Below the pieces are notes generated by a model that was given only the letters and a program-made list of their open reading frames with translations, ran no database searches and was not told where the DNA came from. Shown in pieces: positions 59,743 to 64,000 of a DNA stretch of 64,000 nt. A program made the translations under genes and the position numbers. The DNA lies in the NCBI RefSeq assembly GCF_016587415.1, contig NZ_BNJI01000001.1, forward strand, positions 5,123,501 to 5,187,500, written 5' to 3'. Origin of the DNA: Ktedonobacter sp. SOSP1-85. GTDB lineage: Bacteria > Chloroflexota > Ktedonobacteria > Ktedonobacterales > Ktedonobacteraceae. Every line of letters starts with the position of its first letter. Within the stretch, counting starts at the first letter, position 1.

Positions 59743-61869
59743 ATGAGCGACTATAGCGGGCGACAAGTTGGGAACTATCACCTGACCAGGCTGTTGGGGA
59801 AGGGTGGCTTTGCCTCAGTGTATCTGGGTGAGCATCGCTACCTGGGGAGCCAGGCCGCGGTCAAGGTTATGCCTACCGCCCTGACAAAAGAGAACAGGGA
59901 ACTCTTCCTGCAGGAGGCGCGAGTACTGGCGCAGTTGAACTACCCTGGTATTGTGCGTATCCTGGAATTTGGTATAGATGAAGCGAGCGAGTCGACGTAC
60001 CTGGCGATGCAGTATGCTCCCAGGGGCACCACGCGCACCCTCTATCCCCGGGGGACGCGCCCACCGTTGAAGGTGATAGCATCCTATATCGCGCAGGTCG
60101 CCGCCTCCTTACAGTACGCGCATGAGCATAAAATTGTGCATCGCGATATCAAGCCGGAGAATCTGCTGATAGATCGAGAAGGACAGGTGCTACTCAGTGA
60201 TTTTGGCATTGCCATGATTGCCAATAGTGTGCGTGAAGAGCGTGCGCAGGATACGATTGCAGGTACAATTTTCTATATGGCGCCCGAGCAGTTGCAAGGG
60301 AAGCCTGGTGCCGCCAGCGACCAGTATGCGCTTGGTATCGTGGCGTACGAGTGGCTCTGTGGCCAGACCCCCTTCATAGGTTCTATCTCCGAGGTGCTGG
60401 CGCAACACCTGCTCACCCCTCCTTATCCGTTGCGTTATTATCAGCCCGATTTCCCTGACGAACTGGAGCAGGTTGTCCTGCGTGCGCTGGCGAAAGAGCC
60501 GGAGAAGCGTTTCCCTTCCGTACTGGCCTTTGCCCAGGCCTTTGCCCAGGCTAGTGCCGCTGTGAGTGCGCCCAATATTGTCCACGGAGGGGATCGAAGG
60601 ATGCACGAGCGGGCTTCTAGAGACTATGGAACCCTGTTTGGGGCTTCGAGGACGCTACAGGCTTCTGCCTCCGAGCATCTAGCGGTGGCACTGCAAGCGA
60701 CCGAAAGGCGCCAGCAGCAGGTACAGATATCTGTGCCACTGGAGAAGTCTGCTCCTCCCACCACACCTCGCCTGTCGCGGCGTGCCTTGCTGGCTGGAGG
60801 TGTTGGCGTAGCAGGCGTTGCGGGTTTGGGCGCCCTGGGGAGTTCCTGGTTCTGGCGGAAAGCGCCCCCGGTGGTTATGGGGGATGAAATCGCTGTCTAT
60901 CGCCGGGCGCATCAGAAGGTTGGCTATGTCGCCTGGCTCCCTGATAGCAAGCGTGTGCTGACCTTTCTCGATGATACCGATGCCTATCTATGGGATGCCC
61001 AGACTGGCGCGAACGAGCAATGGCTGTATCCAGGTGCCAGGCTATATGGGACCACGCTCTTAAAAAACATCTGCCTGGCTCCGGATGGGAGACAGTATGC
61101 CCTGGCAACAGATAGGGGCCTGCTCCTGGGCCATCTCAACGCCGACACCTATGAGACATTAGCCACGCGCAATTATCTTCTGAATATGTACTGGTCGCCT
61201 GGGGGCGACTTTCTGGTCCTGGTCACCAGCAATGAGCTTGAGATATGGGATGTGCGCCAGAAGAAACAGGTCTATACAAACAACACGGTCAAGTTTCCCC
61301 AGAGCCAGCTTGCCTCTATGCTGCAATGGGCACCTGGTGGGCGCGCAATCGCCTCATTAACACAGAGTAGTGACGCGCGCGGCGAGACTTTTCGCGAGTT
61401 AGTGAGCCTGTGGAGCACTCAAGCGGGAGCGTATGGCAAGGTGCAGGCCCTCTTCACCCGTGCAGATGTGGATGCGCAGGCCCTGGCCTGGTCACCAGAT
61501 GGTACGCTGCTGGCGGTCTCGTATCAAAATGCGGATGTCCAGGTATGGGATGTGGCGCGCCAGCGAGTTGTGTTTGCCTGCGCACCAGCCTTGAAGGGAC
61601 CCCAGGTGTTAGCCTGGTCGCCAGATGGGCGCTATCTGTTAGGGGCGCGAGACTATGAAAACAAGGATACCAATCTCTATGTCTGGCAGATGCAAGGGGG
61701 AGCGCAGCGAGGCAAAGTGGTCAAAGTCTATCGCGGGCATACACAACCCATTTGTTCCGCTTCCTGGTCGCCGGATAGCCGCATGCTGCTCAGTGGCAGC
61801 GGCCTGGACGAAGGGTTTTCCACAACCAAGGGTGACGCCACGGCCCGCGTCTGGCGCGCTCCCAGCTAG
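59743..61869 (+). CDS. Ser/Thr protein kinase with WD40 propeller and internal membrane anchor (paralog)
   Basis: The 708-residue paralog of the preceding gene has a kinase domain (about 12-280; GKGGFASVYLG, AAVKVMP, VHRDIKPEN, SDFGIAM, APEQLQGKP), a Ser/Gln-rich linker, an internal segment at about 345-368 that reads LSRRALLAGGVGVAG and is like a twin-arginine signal, then WD40 blades (ALAWSPDGTLLAVS, VWDVARQ, SASWSPDSRMLLSG). ATG 59743 is preferred; a TTG at 59725 in frame is possible. Domain order equals its neighbour, but the propeller has diverged, suggesting different ligands with a common kinase output. Confidence 0.92.
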   Translation: MSDYSGRQVGNYHLTRLLGKGGFASVYLGEHRYLGSQAAVKVMPTALTKENRELFLQEARVLAQLNYPGIVRILEFGIDEASESTYLAMQYAPRGTTRTLYPRGTRPPLKVIASYIAQVAASLQYAHEHKIVHRDIKPENLLIDREGQVLLSDFGIAMIANSVREERAQDTIAGTIFYMAPEQLQGKPGAASDQYALGIVAYEWLCGQTPFIGSISEVLAQHLLTPPYPLRYYQPDFPDELEQVVLRALAKEPEKRFPSVLAFAQAFAQASAAVSAPNIVHGGDRRMHERASRDYGTLFGASRTLQASASEHLAVALQATERRQQQVQISVPLEKSAPPTTPRLSRRALLAGGVGVAGVAGLGALGSSWFWRKAPPVVMGDEIAVYRRAHQKVGYVAWLPDSKRVLTFLDDTDAYLWDAQTGANEQWLYPGARLYGTTLLKNICLAPDGRQYALATDRGLLLGHLNADTYETLATRNYLLNMYWSPGGDFLVLVTSNELEIWDVRQKKQVYTNNTVKFPQSQLASMLQWAPGGRAIASLTQSSDARGETFRELVSLWSTQAGAYGKVQALFTRADVDAQALAWSPDGTLLAVSYQNADVQVWDVARQRVVFACAPALKGPQVLAWSPDGRYLLGARDYENKDTNLYVWQMQGGAQRGKVVKVYRGHTQPICSASWSPDSRMLLSGSGLDEGFSTTKGDATARVWRAPS

Positions 61870-61956
61870 TCTTCTGCCGAGAAACGTTTCTCCTTCGCTC
61901 TTCGTGATCTCGATACATGCATCTTCACCCCTTTTCACACGAAGAGAGAAAATTTT

Positions 61957-62493
61957 ATGGAGCGGATCATCGACATTCTTGAAGAGCGAAGTTACCCCTA
62001 TACCTTTCATGACCTGGACGCGTTAGTGCGCGCGGTTGGCCTGGAGTATCTCTTGCAGGAGGATACACAGATCACCCTATTCGCGCCGCATGACCAGGCT
62101 TTGAATGAGCTGAAGGATGTGAACGAGTTTGATTTGTTGAAGCACCTCAGCAAGCTCAAGTATTTGCTTGATTACCATATCGTGCCTGAGCGTATCTCGC
62201 TTGCGGATTTGCGCCGGGAGGCGGAGCAGAGTCACTCTACTACGATTCAGCTTCAGACCCGCACAGGCCGCCTCCTGACGATTGATATGCGCAATCCCAT
62301 GCGGGTAGGTGGCGTCCCCGTTCTGGAGGCAGACCTCTTCGCTTCAAATGGGATCATTTATACACTGGATGGTCTGTTGATGCCCCCTGACCTGGATCTG
62401 AAGGAGTTTCTACAACCGGGTGTTGAGCATTATGCCACAATCTATAATCCCGATGAATTAATGCGGCATGAGGCGCAGGGGCCAGGAGCGTGA
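61957..62493 (+). CDS. Fasciclin (FAS1) domain protein without signal peptide
   Basis: The 178-residue protein is one FAS1 domain: FHDLDALVRAVGLEYLLQED, ITLFAPHDQALNEL (the H1-type motif) and LDYHIVPERISLADLR (H2-type), with NGIIYTLDGLLMPP at the end. FAS1 domains usually act outside cells in adhesion. This one begins MERIIDILEERSY with no signal or membrane helix and so appears cytosolic. A 14-base palindrome GAGAAACGTTTCTC lies at 61879-61892 upstream. It is followed by a 26-bp hairpin and the convergent dnaJ gene. Confidence 0.88.
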   Translation: MERIIDILEERSYPYTFHDLDALVRAVGLEYLLQEDTQITLFAPHDQALNELKDVNEFDLLKHLSKLKYLLDYHIVPERISLADLRREAEQSHSTTIQLQTRTGRLLTIDMRNPMRVGGVPVLEADLFASNGIIYTLDGLLMPPDLDLKEFLQPGVEHYATIYNPDELMRHEAQGPGA

Positions 62494-62500
62494 GAAGAGG

Positions 62501-62556
62501 TTACAGACATGATGAGCTGGAGCTGCTTTAGCAGCTCCAGCTCATCATGTCTGTAA
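62501..62556. terminator. 26-bp perfect hairpin between convergent FAS1 and dnaJ genes
   Basis: Arms 62501-62526 and 62531-62556 are exact inverted copies around TTTA, filling nearly the whole gap between the two stop codons. Likely bidirectional terminator. Confidence 0.8.
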
Positions 62557-62558
62557 GT

Positions 62559-63530
62559 TTAGTGAAGTGAGTCCGCGAAGGCCTGGAAGAGGCGCTTCTG
62601 CTCCTCATTCAGCTTGGGCGGGAGCTGGACGCGTACCTCCGCGTAGAGGTCGCCGCGCTCATCGCCTTTGCCCACGCGTGGCATACCCTTCCCGCGCAGG
62701 CGGAAGGATTGCCCATTGGCCGTTCCCTCAGGGATGCGCAGCAGGAGGCGTTTTCCGTCGGGTGTGGGAACCTGGACCTCGCCGCCCAGGATCGCATTCT
62801 TGAGCGGAACATCGATCACTGTGCGCAGGGTCGCGCCCTCGCGCACAAACTGTGCGTCGGGACGCAGGCGAATGTTGAGGTAGAGATCGCCACCGTCCAG
62901 GCCCTGTTTCGCGATGCGAATGCGCCCACCCTCGTTGACCCCTGCGGGTATCTTGACCTCAAGACGCCGGGTGCTGCCGTCAGGTGCGGCGAGTTGCAGG
63001 GTGCGCGTAGTGCCCTGATACGCTTCGGCGAGCGTGACCTCTACCTCTGTCTCGACATCCTGGCCGTGGGTCTGGGTGACGCGCCCACGTTGAGCACCAC
63101 GCTGGCTACGTACATTGCCAAAGGGACTACCTCCCCCCTGGCCACCAAAGCCGGAGTGGAAGAAGGTCTCAAAGAAGTCCGAGAAGGGCGATTGACCACC
63201 AAAGAGATCGGACAGGTCCTCCTCGCTGACTGTGCGATAGCGATAGTTGCCGCCGCTAAAATTGCTGGCTCCGCCCCCCGCCCCAGGCCAGGTTCCATAC
63301 TGCTGATAGTAATCGCTGAGTTCGTCGTATTTCTTGCGTTTCTCAGGATCGGCCAGCACCTCATATGCCTCATTGATCTCTTTGAACTTCTCTTCCGCTT
63401 CCTTGTTATTAGGATTGAGATCGGGATGATACTGGCGCGCTAGCTTACGAAATGCCTTACGAATCGCATCCTTATCGGCGTCTTTGCTGACACCAAGTAC
63501 TTTGTAATAATCTTTATAATCAACTGCCAT
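62559..63530 (-). CDS. dnaJ: DnaJ-family chaperone (CbpA-like, no zinc finger)
   Basis: The 323-residue co-chaperone has an N-terminal J domain with YYKVLGVSKDADKDAIRKAF and the HPD motif near residues 35-37, a Gly/Phe-rich linker (about 80-140), and the two beta-sandwich substrate domains with VEVTLAEAYQGTTRTL and VPLKNAILGGEVQVPT. The CxxCxGxG zinc finger of class A DnaJ is absent, so it is class B. It stimulates DnaK ATPase. It lies downstream of grpE on the same strand, with a 10-bp hairpin at 63624-63656 between them; dnaK is not adjacent on this side. Confidence 0.92.
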   Translation of the reverse strand: MAVDYKDYYKVLGVSKDADKDAIRKAFRKLARQYHPDLNPNNKEAEEKFKEINEAYEVLADPEKRKKYDELSDYYQQYGTWPGAGGGASNFSGGNYRYRTVSEEDLSDLFGGQSPFSDFFETFFHSGFGGQGGGSPFGNVRSQRGAQRGRVTQTHGQDVETEVEVTLAEAYQGTTRTLQLAAPDGSTRRLEVKIPAGVNEGGRIRIAKQGLDGGDLYLNIRLRPDAQFVREGATLRTVIDVPLKNAILGGEVQVPTPDGKRLLLRIPEGTANGQSFRLRGKGMPRVGKGDERGDLYAEVRVQLPPKLNEEQKRLFQAFADSLH

Positions 63531-63623
63531 TGATCGGTTCTCCTACGCTGCTAGTTATTGTGCGAAAAATACAAGGACCTTCAAGCGCTAGAGCGGTGAA
63601 GAGCGTGGGTCCATAGCCTGAAG

Positions 63624-63656
63624 ACAGGAGAGCACATAAACTTCTGGCTCTCCTGT
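63624..63656. repeat. 10-bp inverted repeat between grpE and dnaJ
   Basis: ACAGGAGAGC (63624-63633) is inverted at 63647-63656 with a 13-base loop. It lies in the 187-base gap after grpE and may reduce readthrough or protect the mRNA end. No T-run. Confidence 0.5.
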
Positions 63657-63717
63657 TCCCGGACTGCTAGCAGTCTCTTCTAGAGAATGATAACATATTT
63701 CTGGCAAAATTTATTCT

Positions 63718-64000
63718 CTACTGGCTCACATTCTGTTCTCCTGATGGAGCGGGACCTGCCACTGTGACCTGGGCTGGCCGGATGACGCGTTCGCCAAAGA
63801 CATAGCCTGGGCGGAAGACCTGGGCGACCGTCCCTTCTGGAAGATCGGGGCGTGGCTCTTTCATCAAGGCCTCATGCCAGTGAGGATTGAAGAGTTCACC
63901 TGGCATGCCAACCTGGCGTACACCCAGCTGCTGGAGGGCTGAGACCAATTGGCGCGAAGTGAGCTGGATGCCCTGCGCCCAGGGATGCTGGGCTAGTTCA
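63718..64000 (-). CDS. grpE: GrpE, DnaK nucleotide-exchange factor (C-terminal part)
   Basis: The frame enters from the window edge and encodes the last 93 residues of GrpE, which releases ADP from DnaK. The beta-wing domain is recognisable: LVSALQQLGVRQVGMPGELFNPHWHEALM and the ending VAQVFRPGYVFGERVIRPAQVTVA. The last 12 residues are a Pro/Ser/Glu tail. The N-terminal helices lie outside. It precedes dnaJ in the same direction. Confidence 0.9.
   Translation of the reverse strand, partial: ELAQHPWAQGIQLTSRQLVSALQQLGVRQVGMPGELFNPHWHEALMKEPRPDLPEGTVAQVFRPGYVFGERVIRPAQVTVAGPAPSGEQNVSQ

Noticed and set aside
1..64000. tRNA, rRNA or tmRNA genes
   Set aside because: No T-loop GTTCGANTC with a matching acceptor stem and no conserved rRNA segment was seen by eye; a tRNAscan run would settle it.

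Overview
The window is about 64 kb of moderately GC-rich bacterial chromosome with no rRNA or tRNA gene seen. The gene content suggests a Ktedonobacteria-like member of the Chloroflexota: several Hanks-type kinases fused to WD40 or NACHT modules, a PknG-type kinase, a stand-alone nitric oxide synthase, a Bacillus-like glp pair and many small membrane proteins. This assignment is inference from content; no phylogenetic marker was compared.

Layout. 1-1863: a partial second kdp locus on the minus strand (kdpC then kdpA, running off the edge). 2413-7629: a plus-strand cluster of a PknG-like kinase, a von Willebrand A protein and a four-helix membrane protein built like mycobacterial GlnX. 8034-12113: an ion-transport island in which three leaders (a frameshifted DUF2254 gene, a 27-residue membrane peptide and a cation antiporter) carry the same hairpin; two leaders have clear promoters and candidate expression platforms. 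12669-20393: a full minus-strand kdp operon, kdpD-kdpE-receiver-27 aa peptide-kdpF-kdpA-kdpB-kdpC. 20758-29919: a minus-strand operon of MFS, acyl-CoA ligase, acyltransferase, esterase and EEP phosphatase genes, followed by two AraC regulators. 30033-40810: a lipoprotein, a degenerate histidine kinase, an FMN reductase with a MerR-type promoter, YihY, MFS, NhaA, a sugar porter and a solo TnpB element. 41388-47187: nitric oxide synthase, dehydrogenases, MFS and an SMP-30 lactonase. 47400-51266: a kinase-NACHT-FGE-like giant protein. 51389-57209: an Eis-like acetyltransferase, glpD and glpK, and a small secreted cationic protein. 57526-61869: two kinase-WD40 paralogs with an internal twin-arginine-like membrane anchor. 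61957-64000: a FAS1 protein, dnaJ and partial grpE.

Themes. Potassium and sodium handling dominates the left part (two kdp loci, antiporter, NhaA). Phosphosignalling recurs throughout (PknG-like, KdpDE, three Hanks kinases, a stray receiver, an orphan kinase-like ATPase). Gene ends are marked by unusually long perfect palindromes (19-35 bp arms), and two ~100-bp repeats with CCCTACA ends lie near the dehydrogenase genes. Two genes (kdpD, DUF2254) each appear to lack one base in a five-G run, which may be sequencing error or real.

The strongest candidate for something undescribed is the repeated leader hairpin at 9.4-10.7 kb, with a pairing-preserving change between copies and ion-transport genes downstream. 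Next are the PknG/VWA/GlnX-like cluster and the kinases whose beta-propellers may be exported through Tat.
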